From Candidatus Brocadiia bacterium (GTDB taxonomy: Bacteria > Planctomycetota > PUPC01 > DSUN01), in the NCBI GenBank assembly GCA_016782825.1, contig JADHXT010000013.1:1-22181 (forward strand): a stretch of 22,181 bases of DNA. Direction: 5' to 3'. Under the pieces are notes generated by a model. That model did no database searches. It had not been told where the DNA came from and saw only the letters and a list, made by a program, of their open reading frames with translations. Shown here piece after piece: positions 7,666 to 14,565 of the stretch. How positions within the stretch are numbered: position 1 is the first letter of the stretch; the number at the start of each line of letters is the position of its first letter. A program made the position numbers and the translations under genes.

Positions 7666-8483
7666 CGGGTCAGCACCGCCACGTTGTCGCTGTCGGCGAT
7701 CACCACGGCCTGGAGGCCGATCGTCACCACGGTGGCCGTGCCGAGCTTGCTGGCCTCGGCTACGTTGGCCGAGCGGCCATCGGGCGTAACCACGTTGGCG
7801 CCGCGCGGCGGCCCGGCCACAATGCCGCGCACCTTGAAGCCCTGCCCGAATCCGCGCGTGGCCACGAGAAACTTCTTCAGGTCGCGGCTGGTGCCCTCGA
7901 TGGCCGTGCAGCGGAGGGTGTACTTCTGCCGGGGCATGTCGGGGGCCAGCTTCAGGCGGCCCGTTTCGTAGGCGAAGGGCTTGCCCCACGGGTCGACGAT
8001 GGCCTCGGGCGCCACAAGCTTGCGCATGACAACACCATCGAGCGACGCGGGGTATTCCACGACATCCACCCAGTACTTGCGGAGCGCGGCATCGAGCTGC
8101 ACCATCTGGAGTCGGGCCAGCCAGGCACGGCCGCCCTGTGCGACGGCTCGACCGAGTGCGGTGGTGGGTGTGCCGCCGGCCGCGCGGGCGAAGGCCTCGC
8201 GCGCGGGTGCGGCCTGGTCGAGTTCCCGAAGCAGGGTGAGGCCTTGGAGAAACGAGGCGAGCGACGCCCCGGCATCGCGTGGATGTGCAGCAGCGAAGGC
8301 CCCGTAGACCTTCGCCGCTGCCGTCCATTGCTTTGCGCTGGCGTGCTCGGCGGCCTTGCGGTGAGCCGCAAGGAACCCGTCCAACTCCGCCGCTCCCGCA
8401 CCGGGAAGTCCACGGCTGGCCAGCGTCGCGACCACCATGGCTGCCGCCAGAGCGACCGACGACCGGCTCGCTTCCTTCCGCAT
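7662..8483 (-). CDS. Secreted TPR-like protein with GspG-like C-terminal domain
   Basis: The 273-residue protein starts at ATG 8483, with GGAGAG upstream, 17 bases after the stop of the DUF4159 gene. Residues 1-32 look like a signal peptide (ALAAAMVVATLA core). Residues 34-105 are alanine-rich paired helices resembling tetratricopeptide repeats (QWTAAAKVYGAFAAAHPRD). Residues 126-180 resemble the soluble domain of type II secretion pseudopilin GspG: a helix 'MVQLDAALRKYWVDVVEYPA' followed by 'SLDG' and the hallmark 'DPWGKPFAYETG'. The N-terminal prepilin cleavage motif and long hydrophobic helix of true pseudopilins are absent. The last 70 residues form a beta-rich tail. It occupies the spot between DUF4159 and DUF58 genes where a MoxR ATPase is often found in related clusters. 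Function unknown. Confidence 0.75.
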   Translation of the reverse strand: MRKEASRSSVALAAAMVVATLASRGLPGAGAAELDGFLAAHRKAAEHASAKQWTAAAKVYGAFAAAHPRDAGASLASFLQGLTLLRELDQAAPAREAFARAAGGTPTTALGRAVAQGGRAWLARLQMVQLDAALRKYWVDVVEYPASLDGVVMRKLVAPEAIVDPWGKPFAYETGRLKLAPDMPRQKYTLRCTAIEGTSRDLKKFLVATRGFGQGFKVRGIVAGPPRGANVVTPDGRSANVAEASKLGTATVVTIGLQAVVIADSDNVAVLTR

Positions 8484-8500
8484 ACGCTCTCCAGCCGGGC

Positions 8501-9988
8501 CTAGTGCGAGACGGCGTACATCACGATGTTCACGCCCAGGCGGACGGCGTCGCGCGACTCATAGCCCACGCCGAACGGATGCGGCTTGAGCTCCCAGCCG
8601 CAGCCCATGTCGAGCGGGGTGAAGACCACCGCGAGATTGCCGTCGACCAGGATGCCCTCGAGGCGCGGCGGGCCGGGGTTCGACAGCTTGTTCTGCACCA
8701 CGGCGGCCTGCGTGTAGTTCACCGACGCCACCTTGTACTGGATCGAGTAGATGGGGTGCGACGTGGGCAGCAGCACCATTTTGGCGCCGGGCAGCACGCG
8801 GGCCATCTCGCGGCGGAAGGCCACGGTGAAGGCCTTGCGCCCGCAGCACGAATCGGCCATGAGGAAGCCGCCGGCCTTGAGGTAGGCGCGCAGCGCCTGC
8901 ACCTCAGTGTCGCCGAGCTGGAAGTTCTTGTGCCCAGTCATGTAGATGAAAGGGTAGGTGGTGAGAGCCTTGCTCTCGAGCTTCATGGGCTGGGTTTCGA
9001 AGCTCACCTTGAGCGACGTGGTGGTGCTCACGGTGTCGAGCAGGGTGGAGAGGCCGGCGGGATCGGGGTTCCACTGGCCGCCGTGGATCACCTGGCCGAT
9101 GCGGAACTTGTCGGCCTTGGAGCGATCCTTGTCCAGGTAGACCCGCGACTCGGCGAGGGATCGCCCCATGGCCTTGGTAGCCGTGCAGTAGGCGATCATG
9201 TTGGCACCGAGCTTGAGGGCATACTCGGCCTGCACGCCGGCGGAGTGCTGGTGGGTATGCATGTCCCACCCGCAGCTCAGGTCGAGCGGCGAGAAGACCA
9301 CGGCGGTGCGGCAGCCGATGTCGATGCCTTCGAGCGGGGGCGGCGCCATGCCGGTGATGCCGGCGGCCGGGGTGTAGGCCACCAGCGGCACGTCGAAGTA
9401 GCAGCGGTAGAGCGGATGGTCGGAGGCGAGCTTCTCGAGGGGCCGCTCGGGGAAGATCTGGGCCAGCTCCTTGCGCGCGCTCTCGGCGAACTCCTTGCGG
9501 CCACAGCAGGTCTCGAAGAGAATGAAGCCGCCCTTCAGCACGTATTCGCGCAGGCGCTCGCGCTCGTCGGGGGTGAAGGTGAAGGCGTTGTGGCCCGTGC
9601 GGTAGAGCATGGGCAGGCGGGTGGCGTCGAGGTCGACCTCGGCCAGGGTCTTCTCGGTGTAGGAGAACTTGATCTTGAGCTTCTGCCCCATCCAGATGAG
9701 CAGGTTGTTGATGTCGTTCTCGTCGGTGGCCCAGTCGAGCTTCTCGCTGGTCTTGATTTTCACCACGATGGCGGGCGGCGTGGGTGGCTTCTTCTTCTCG
9801 GTGCGCCGCTGGGGCACGACCGGGAGCGGCAGCGGCGCGAAGCCTTCGGCCGACGCGCGGTGAGCAGGCTTGGGCGGCGGCGGCTTGCCGCAGGGGCCGG
9901 CGTCGCGCACCGTCAGGGCCAGCGCGGTGGTGGCGCTCAGAAGCAATGCGGCAACTGCCAAACCGCTCAGACGGTACTTGGACCTCAT
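8501..9988 (-). CDS. Secreted protein with two tandem DUF4159 domains
   Basis: I place the start at ATG 9988 (495 residues). The GTG directly before it (9991) is an equal alternative given GGAGGA 7-10 bases upstream. An upstream in-frame ATG at 10096 falls in the promoter -10 region and cannot be used by that transcript. Residues 1-25 are a signal peptide (LSGLAVAALLLSATTALA). A proline-rich linker (GKPPPPKPAHR) leads to two repeats of the same domain. Repeat 1 has YRTGHNAFTFTPDERERLR, GGFILFETCCGRKEF, SDHPLY and SPLDLSCGWD. Repeat 2 has YMTGHKNFQLGDTEVQALR, GGFLMADSCCGRKAF, TSHPIY and TPLDMGCGWE. DUF4159 proteins are usually secreted and encoded beside VWA/MoxR genes. This is the first gene of the operon. 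The fold is probably glutaminase-like; activity unknown. Confidence 0.9.
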   Translation of the reverse strand: MRSKYRLSGLAVAALLLSATTALALTVRDAGPCGKPPPPKPAHRASAEGFAPLPLPVVPQRRTEKKKPPTPPAIVVKIKTSEKLDWATDENDINNLLIWMGQKLKIKFSYTEKTLAEVDLDATRLPMLYRTGHNAFTFTPDERERLREYVLKGGFILFETCCGRKEFAESARKELAQIFPERPLEKLASDHPLYRCYFDVPLVAYTPAAGITGMAPPPLEGIDIGCRTAVVFSPLDLSCGWDMHTHQHSAGVQAEYALKLGANMIAYCTATKAMGRSLAESRVYLDKDRSKADKFRIGQVIHGGQWNPDPAGLSTLLDTVSTTTSLKVSFETQPMKLESKALTTYPFIYMTGHKNFQLGDTEVQALRAYLKAGGFLMADSCCGRKAFTVAFRREMARVLPGAKMVLLPTSHPIYSIQYKVASVNYTQAAVVQNKLSNPGPPRLEGILVDGNLAVVFTPLDMGCGWELKPHPFGVGYESRDAVRLGVNIVMYAVSH

Positions 9989-10094
9989 CACGTGCAGTCC
10001 TCCAGATGGGTGTTCATGCGCTCTGTTCGGCGGCTTCGCCGGGGATGGGGCCACCGCGGGGCGCACACATACTGTAGTACCCGGCCCAGCATAC

Positions 10095-10127
10095 ATTATA
10101 TATAGCCGAAACGACGGAGTATTTCAA
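10095..10127 (-). promoter_or_regulatory. Sigma70-like promoter of the DUF4159/VWA operon
   Basis: On the minus strand a -35 TTGAAA (10127-10122) is followed by a 17-base spacer and an AT-rich -10 block reading TATATATAAT (10104-10095). With TATATA as the -10 hexamer the spacing is 17, and transcription would begin near 10092. This leaves about 100 bases of leader before the start at 9988 and rules out the ATG at 10096. It is the most AT-rich stretch of the minus-strand half. Confidence 0.7.
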
Positions 10128-10147
10128 GAAAAAAACACGATTTCTTG
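10125..10147 (-). terminator. Possible weak terminator after glgC
   Basis: A 7-base inverted repeat (CAAGAAA / TTTCTTG) with a 9-base spacer lies 14 bases downstream of the glgC stop. On the transcript it holds a run of seven U residues within the spacer and 3' arm rather than after the stem, so it is not a classical intrinsic terminator. It also overlaps the -35 box of the next operon. Function is uncertain. Confidence 0.25.
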
Positions 10148-10160
10148 TGGCTCTTGTGCC

Positions 10161-11441
10161 TCAGATCCGGGTGCCTGGCGGCAGGGTGACGTGGCGGGGG
10201 ATGACCACGATGCCCGAGCGGATGGCGTAGTGGTCGTGGTCGGCCTCGGTGACGCCCTCCTCGTTGGCGATAACGGAGCCTTCGCCGATGCACACGTTCT
10301 TGTCGATGATGGCGTTGCGGATGCGGCAGTTGGCCCCGATTTCGAAGGGCGCGTCGCGGGCGGGGCCGTCGTTGCCCATGAAGATCGTGTCCTCGATGAC
10401 GCAGCCGCCGCCGATGCGGCAGCGCACGCCGATGATGGAGCGCTGGACGCTGTCGGCGTAGATTTCGCAGCCGTCGGCGATGATGCTGTCACACACGTGG
10501 GTCGCGTGGATGCGCGACGGGGCGAGCTGTCGGGCGTGCGTGATAATGGAGTCGCCGCCCTTGAAGGCCTGCGCGATGCCGCGGCCCTCGCGCCAGACCA
10601 TGTTGGCGTGGAAGAAGGCCTCGATGGTGCCCACGTCCTCCCAGTAGCCATCGAAGGGGAAGCACGTGAGCTTCTTGTGCTCGGCGGTCCAGGGAATCAC
10701 CTGCCTGCCGAAGTCCTCACCCTCGCTGGCGAGGGCCTCCACGAGCACCTCGGTGTCAAAGAGATAGATGCCCATGGAGCACAGGAAGGGCCGGCCGTCG
10801 GGGCAGTGGACTCCGTCGAGACGGTCGAGCCGGCAGTGGGAGACGAGGTCGGGGCTGTCGGGCTTCTCGTGAAAGCCCTTGACGCGCAGGTCGCGGTCCG
10901 GGTTCACCACACCGAGGTGGGTGATGTCGTCGGGCGCGGTGTAGTGGGCGGCGATGGTGCAGTCGGCCTCGTGGTTTTCATGCCAGAGGAGCAGCTCGCG
11001 GTAGTCCATGTGGTAAATCTGGTCGGCCGAGAGGATGAGCACCTGGCGCGACTCGTGCTGGAGCACGTGGCGGAGCGACTGGCGGACGGCATCGGCCGTG
11101 CCCTGGAACCAGTCGCGGCTCTCGAGGGTCTGCTCGGCGGCCATGACCTCAATGAAGCCGCCGCTGCGCACCTCGTGCGAGTAGGTCTGCCAGATGTGGC
11201 GGTTGAGGGAGAAGGAGTTGAACTGGGTGAGGATGAAGATGCGCTCGAAGCGGGAGCGGAGGCAGTTGGTGAGCGTGACGTCGATGAGGCGGTACTTGCC
11301 TCCGAAGCCGACCGCCGGCTTGGCTCGGTCGCGGGTCAGGGGGTGGAGGCGAGTGCCGCGGCCACCGCCCAAGACGACCACGATCGCCTCTTTCGGATTC
11401 ACGAGACGCAGCATCTGTTTCTTGGTGATGTCGGCATTCAT
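10161..11441 (-). CDS. glgC: Glucose-1-phosphate adenylyltransferase (ADP-glucose pyrophosphorylase)
   Basis: The enzyme makes ADP-glucose from glucose-1-phosphate and ATP, the committed step of bacterial glycogen synthesis, in the cytoplasm. The start is ATG 11441 (426 residues, close to the usual 420), with GGAAGG nine bases upstream; the open frame extends further, but that part precedes the promoter. The nucleotide-binding loop GGGRGTRLHPLT is at 25-36, followed by RAKPAVGFGGKYRLID (39-54). Also present are SADQIYHMDYRELL (catalytic Asp), FHEKPDSPD (sugar-phosphate-binding Lys) and GYWEDVGTIEAFFHANM. The C-terminal part has left-handed beta-helix hexad repeats (GCVIEDTIFMGNDG, CRIRNAIIDKNVCIG). 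It stands alone: no glgA, glgB or glgP is nearby. It has its own promoter, and the downstream operon has another. Confidence 0.95.
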   Translation of the reverse strand: MNADITKKQMLRLVNPKEAIVVVLGGGRGTRLHPLTRDRAKPAVGFGGKYRLIDVTLTNCLRSRFERIFILTQFNSFSLNRHIWQTYSHEVRSGGFIEVMAAEQTLESRDWFQGTADAVRQSLRHVLQHESRQVLILSADQIYHMDYRELLLWHENHEADCTIAAHYTAPDDITHLGVVNPDRDLRVKGFHEKPDSPDLVSHCRLDRLDGVHCPDGRPFLCSMGIYLFDTEVLVEALASEGEDFGRQVIPWTAEHKKLTCFPFDGYWEDVGTIEAFFHANMVWREGRGIAQAFKGGDSIITHARQLAPSRIHATHVCDSIIADGCEIYADSVQRSIIGVRCRIGGGCVIEDTIFMGNDGPARDAPFEIGANCRIRNAIIDKNVCIGEGSVIANEEGVTEADHDHYAIRSGIVVIPRHVTLPPGTRI

Positions 11442-11478
11442 GCCCAGGACCCTTCCAGGAAGTGTTGCAGCGTCCCCT

Positions 11479-11506
11479 ATCATAGGCAATTCCCTCGCCA
11501 CCGCAA
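11479..11506 (-). promoter_or_regulatory. Sigma70-like promoter of glgC
   Basis: On the minus strand -35 TTGCGG (11506-11501), a 16-base spacer and -10 TATGAT (11484-11479). Transcription would begin near 11472, giving a leader of about 30 bases that includes the GGAAGG ribosome-binding site before the ATG at 11441. Confidence 0.6.
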
Positions 11507-11547
11507 GCACACCTTGGCGGTAGGGAACGTGCAAGCATCCGCCCCGC

Positions 11548-11577
11548 TTGCGTCCAGGGAGCGGGTGCGGGTACACT
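11548..11577 (+). promoter_or_regulatory. Possible promoter of the metallophosphoesterase gene
   Basis: TTGCGT (11548-11553), an 18-base spacer and TACACT (11572-11577) lie about 75 bases upstream of the ATG at 11651, in the divergent region shared with glgC. The match to the -10 consensus is moderate (TA and final T kept). Nothing else notable is seen in this roughly 210-base gap. Confidence 0.35.
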
Positions 11578-11650
11578 GGCCCGTGCGCCGCCTCCCACGA
11601 CGGCGGCCCGCCTGACCCGTCCCAACCGTCGCAGCCAAAGGAGCCTCGAG

Positions 11651-12520
11651 ATGCCCCACCCCGTTGCCTGCCATCCTCTCTCGCGGCGTGGCTTCCTCGC
11701 CACCGCCGCCGCAGCCGCCGCCGCCCGTGCCTTCGCCGCGCCCGCAGCCGATGCCCTCACCATCGGCATTTTCACCGATTCCCACTACGCCGACCGCGCG
11801 CCCGGCGGCAGCCGACACTACCGCGACTCGGCCGCCAAGCTCACCGACTTCGTGGCCACCATGAACCCCCTCCGCCCCAGCTTCTGCATCGTCCTGGGCG
11901 ACTTCGTCGACAAGGGCAACACCCTCGCCGACGAGCGGGCCTACCTGAAGCACGTCCAGGCCCTCTACGCCCGGTTCGACGGCCCGCGCCACTACGTCAT
12001 CGGCAACCACGACGTCACCACCTTCACCAAGGATCAGTTCGTCGCCCTCACCGGCACTCCCGCGCCCCACTACGCCTTCGACGCCGGCCCCTGCCGCTGC
12101 ATCGTGCTCGACGCCAACTACCGCAAGGACTTCTCGCCCTACTGCGCCGGCAATTTCAAGTGGACCGAGACCACCGTGCCGCCCGACGAGCAGCGCTGGC
12201 TCGCCGACCAGCTCGCACGCACCACCCGCCCTGCCCTCGTGTTCATCCACCAGCAGCTCGACGACGAACGCGGCGCCCACGGCGTGAAAAACGGCCACGA
12301 CGTGCGCCGCATCCTCGAGCGCTCCGGCAAGGTGAAAGCCGTGTTTCAGGGACACAACCACCGCGGGGGCCACCGCACCATCGGGGGCATCCACTACTTC
12401 ACGATGCGAGCCATGGTCGAGGGGCCGGGAGCCGCCAACAACGCCTACGCCCTCGCCCGCGTGTCGCCCGAGGGCGTCGCCATCCGCGGCTACGGCAAGC
12501 AGACCCGCTGGCCAGCCTGA
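11651..12520 (+). CDS. Tat-exported calcineurin-like metallophosphoesterase
   Basis: The 289-residue protein starts at ATG 11651 behind AAAGGAG. It begins with a twin-arginine signal (SRRGFLA at 11-17, then an alanine-rich core ending near AFAAPAAD), so it should be exported folded with its metals. All metallophosphoesterase motifs are present in order: DSH (Asp43, His45), GDFVD (Asp84), GNHD (119-121), a lone His200 (FIHQQ) and GHNH (234-237). Together these bind two divalent metals and hydrolyse phosphomono- or diesters; the substrate cannot be told from sequence. The overall shape resembles small purple-acid-like or 3',5'-cyclic-nucleotide-phosphodiesterase-like (CpdA) family members. It sits alone between glgC and the metal-efflux operon, 180 bases before the latter, and does not look functionally linked to either. 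Confidence 0.92.
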   Translation: MPHPVACHPLSRRGFLATAAAAAAARAFAAPAADALTIGIFTDSHYADRAPGGSRHYRDSAAKLTDFVATMNPLRPSFCIVLGDFVDKGNTLADERAYLKHVQALYARFDGPRHYVIGNHDVTTFTKDQFVALTGTPAPHYAFDAGPCRCIVLDANYRKDFSPYCAGNFKWTETTVPPDEQRWLADQLARTTRPALVFIHQQLDDERGAHGVKNGHDVRRILERSGKVKAVFQGHNHRGGHRTIGGIHYFTMRAMVEGPGAANNAYALARVSPEGVAIRGYGKQTRWPA

Positions 12521-12567
12521 CCCTGGGCCGGCCACACACCACTCGCCTGCATTTCTCAGCTCGTTGC

Positions 12568-12589
12568 GGCGCAGCGAAAAGCGTGCGCC
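12568..12589 (+). terminator. Hairpin, possible terminator of the phosphoesterase gene
   Basis: A perfect 6-base stem (GGCGCA / TGCGCC) encloses a 10-base loop (GCGAAAAGCG). The flanks can extend the pairing with bulges (GC/GC and CGTT/AACG out to 12562-12602). It lies 48 bases after the stop and before the efflux-operon promoter. There is no U-tract, so it may be a Rho-dependent pause, a transcript-stabilising hairpin or an operator-like dyad. The rest of 12,521-12,660 shows nothing recognisable. Confidence 0.35.
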
Positions 12590-12662
12590 CCGCTACGTAA
12601 CGCCCCAACCGTGCCGCGCATCTGTTACCATGGATAGGAGAGAGGCAACCTTCGTCGAGGTG

Positions 12663-12671
12663 TGCCATAAT
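12663..12671 (+). promoter_or_regulatory. Extended -10 promoter of the metal-efflux operon
   Basis: TGCCATAAT fits an extended -10 element (TGn plus CATAAT). No good -35 hexamer is found 16-18 bases upstream. Transcription would begin near 12678, with GAGAGG as ribosome-binding site before the ATG at 12701. A promoter lacking a -35 is often activator-dependent, but no binding dyad typical of CueR or CusR was recognised. Confidence 0.4.
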
Positions 12672-12700
12672 GAGCCAGCAACAACGATTGAGAGGCGACG

Positions 12701-14089
12701 ATGAATCAGACATCGAGCATGCTCGGTCTGGGGATGGTCGCGGCACTCGCCGTAGCCGGCTGCACGTCGCCCCTCCAGAAAGAGGCGCGGGCGGAGTGGG
12801 AGCGGGTCGCCCTCGAGGCGACAGAGCCCACTGAAGGCGGCCCGGCGCCCACCGCACCAGCCGCCACCACGCCCACGGCGTCCGATCTGGCGGACTATCT
12901 GCGCATCGCCGCACTCAACAACCCCGGCCTCAAGGCGGCCTTCGAGCGCTGGAAAGCGGCCATCGAGCGCGTGCCCCAGGTGCGCGCGCTGCCCGACCCG
13001 AAGTTCACCTACGGCTACTTCGTGCAGGAGGTGGAGACCCGCGTGGGTCCGCAGAAGCACCGCGTGGGCGTGATGCAGGCATTCCCGTGGCTGAGCAAGC
13101 TACGCCTCCGCGGCGACGTAGCCGCCCGCGAGGCCCGCGTCCACGGGCATCTCTACGACGCCGAGAAGCTCCGCCTCTTCTACCAGGTGCGCAAGGTCTA
13201 CCACGACTACGCCTACCTCGGCCGTTCCATCGCCATCGTGGGCGAAAGCATGGACCTGCTGCGCAACCTGGAGGCCGTGGTCCGCGCGCGCTATGCCGCA
13301 GGAGCCGCCAGCCACCCCAATCTCATCCAGACCCAGGTGGAGTTGGGCAAGCTGGAGGACCGCCTCAAATCGCTCCAGGCCCTCCAGCCGGCGCTCGTGG
13401 CTCAGCTCAACGCCGTGCTCGGCCGCGACATCACCACGCCCGTCCCCTGGCCGAAGGGACACCCCACCGACCACCCGCCGCTGCCCGTCGCCGACCTCAT
13501 CGCCGCTCTCGCCCAGGAGAACCCCGAGCTGCACGCCGCCCGCGAACGCATCCGCACCGCCGAGGCCGGCGCCGACCTGGCCGCGAAGACCGGCTACCCC
13601 GACTTCGCACTCGGACTCACCACCATCCAGACCGACAGCCGCAACGACATGGACGTGGACGACAACGGCAAGGACCCCGTGCTGCTCACGCTCGATGTGA
13701 CGCTCCCCATCTGGCGCGACAAGAACCGCGCCGCCGAGCGCGAGGCGGCGGCCAGGCTGGCCGCCGCCAAGCACACCCACGCGAACCGAACGCTCAATCT
13801 CTCCGCCGAGTTGCGCGTGGCGCTCTACCACTACGACGACGCACGCCGCAAGGTGAACCTGTTCCGCGACACCCTCGTGCCCAAGAGCGAGGAGGGCCTC
13901 AAGGCCACGCAAACGGCCTTCGCTGCTGGCAAGGGCCGCTTCCTCGACATCATCGACGCCGAGCGCACCCTGCTCGAGTTCCGCCTGCTCACCGAACGAG
14001 CGCTGGCCAACCAGGCCATCCGCCTCGCCGAACTGGAGCGTCTGGCCGGGCGCGAGCTTCGCCAGACCGTGGGCCGACCGCCACAGTAA
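12701..14089 (+). CDS. TolC/CusC-family outer-membrane efflux lipoprotein
   Basis: The 462-residue protein starts at ATG 12701 with GAGAGG upstream. A lipoprotein signal peptide ends in a lipobox, LAVAGC with Cys21, as in CusC. After a Pro/Ala/Thr-rich linker come the two alpha-helical/beta-barrel repeats of the outer-membrane efflux protein family. They begin at 'DLADYLRIAALNNPGLKAAF' (about 62-82) and again near 'VADLIAALAQENPELHAA' (about 263-280). The sequence 'GVMQAFPWLSKLRLRGDVA' is typical of metal-efflux members, and long coiled-coil helices lie between. As a trimer it would form the outer-membrane channel through which the downstream pump expels metal. It is the first gene of the operon, 64 bases before the small YHS lipoprotein. 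Length is normal for the family (CusC is about 460). Confidence 0.92.
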   Translation: MNQTSSMLGLGMVAALAVAGCTSPLQKEARAEWERVALEATEPTEGGPAPTAPAATTPTASDLADYLRIAALNNPGLKAAFERWKAAIERVPQVRALPDPKFTYGYFVQEVETRVGPQKHRVGVMQAFPWLSKLRLRGDVAAREARVHGHLYDAEKLRLFYQVRKVYHDYAYLGRSIAIVGESMDLLRNLEAVVRARYAAGAASHPNLIQTQVELGKLEDRLKSLQALQPALVAQLNAVLGRDITTPVPWPKGHPTDHPPLPVADLIAALAQENPELHAARERIRTAEAGADLAAKTGYPDFALGLTTIQTDSRNDMDVDDNGKDPVLLTLDVTLPIWRDKNRAAEREAAARLAAAKHTHANRTLNLSAELRVALYHYDDARRKVNLFRDTLVPKSEEGLKATQTAFAAGKGRFLDIIDAERTLLEFRLLTERALANQAIRLAELERLAGRELRQTVGRPPQ

Positions 14090-14153
14090 ACGGAGAGGAG
14101 CGCTGGAAAAGCATCACAAGTCGCAGGTCACGTCCGACTCAAAGGAGACTGCC

Positions 14154-14525
14154 ATGAACAGCGCCACACGTATCATCGCCTCGCTCGTCCTCGGCCTGTC
14201 GGCCGCCGTGTTCCTCACGGCGTGCGGCGACGGCCAGACCAAGGGCAAGGACGCCAAGCCGTCCAAGGCCCCGGCGCCCCAGGCCGCCAAGGCTCAGGAA
14301 ACCTGCCCCGTCATGGGCGGCAAGGTCGTGAAGACCATTTTCGCCGACCACGACGGCAAGCGCGTCTACTTCTGCTGCGCCGGCTGCGTCGGCACCTTCA
14401 AGAAGGACCCGGCCAAGTACATCACGAAGCTCGAAGACGCCGGCGTCACTCTCGCCAAGGCCGAGCCTGCGGCGAAGCCGAAGGACAAGGCGAAGGACCC
14501 CCACGCGGGCCACGGCCACGACTGA
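14154..14525 (+). CDS. YHS/TRASH-like metal-binding lipoprotein
   Basis: This 123-residue protein starts at ATG 14154, behind AAAGGAG. A lipoprotein signal ends at LTAC (Cys24). A Lys/Ala/Pro linker leads to a small domain with CPVMGGKV (Cys51, Met54) and VYFCCAGC (Cys74, Cys75, Cys78), followed by FKKDPAKYI. This is the pattern of YHS/TRASH heavy-metal-binding domains. The C-terminus is histidine-rich (DPHAGHGHD, His117, 120, 122). Lying between the outer-membrane channel and adaptor genes, it is the likely periplasmic metal scavenger or chaperone handing metal to the pump. It would be an analogue, not a homologue, of CusF. The Met plus Cys ligand set favours soft metals such as Cu(I) or Ag(I). 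That role is inferred from the domain and the operon. Confidence 0.88.
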   Translation: MNSATRIIASLVLGLSAAVFLTACGDGQTKGKDAKPSKAPAPQAAKAQETCPVMGGKVVKTIFADHDGKRVYFCCAGCVGTFKKDPAKYITKLEDAGVTLAKAEPAAKPKDKAKDPHAGHGHD

Positions 14526-14565
14526 GCGCACGGCGCCCGTGCGTCTGCCAATGAGGAGCACCCCC

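Noticed and set aside
4486..7971. A very long plus-strand open frame (about 1160 codons) opposite the BatA-type, DUF58 and GspG-like genes
   Set aside because: It crosses several real gene boundaries on the other strand, its product is rich in His, Gly, Val, Leu and Glu without recognisable domains, and such antisense frames are expected in GC-rich DNA where stop codons are rare.
10070..10079. Palindrome TACTGTAGTA just downstream of the VWA operon start site, as an operator
   Set aside because: It is only a four-base dyad with a two-base centre and no second copy was seen; too short to support.
9989..10096. N-terminal extension of the DUF4159 protein from an ATG at 10096
   Set aside because: The ATG lies within the -10 element, and the extension would put 36 polar residues before a clear signal peptide.
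12562..12602. Integron-like attC or attachment site suggested by the imperfect dyad CGTT...AACG
   Set aside because: The conserved attC core boxes are absent, and no integrase or gene cassette is nearby.
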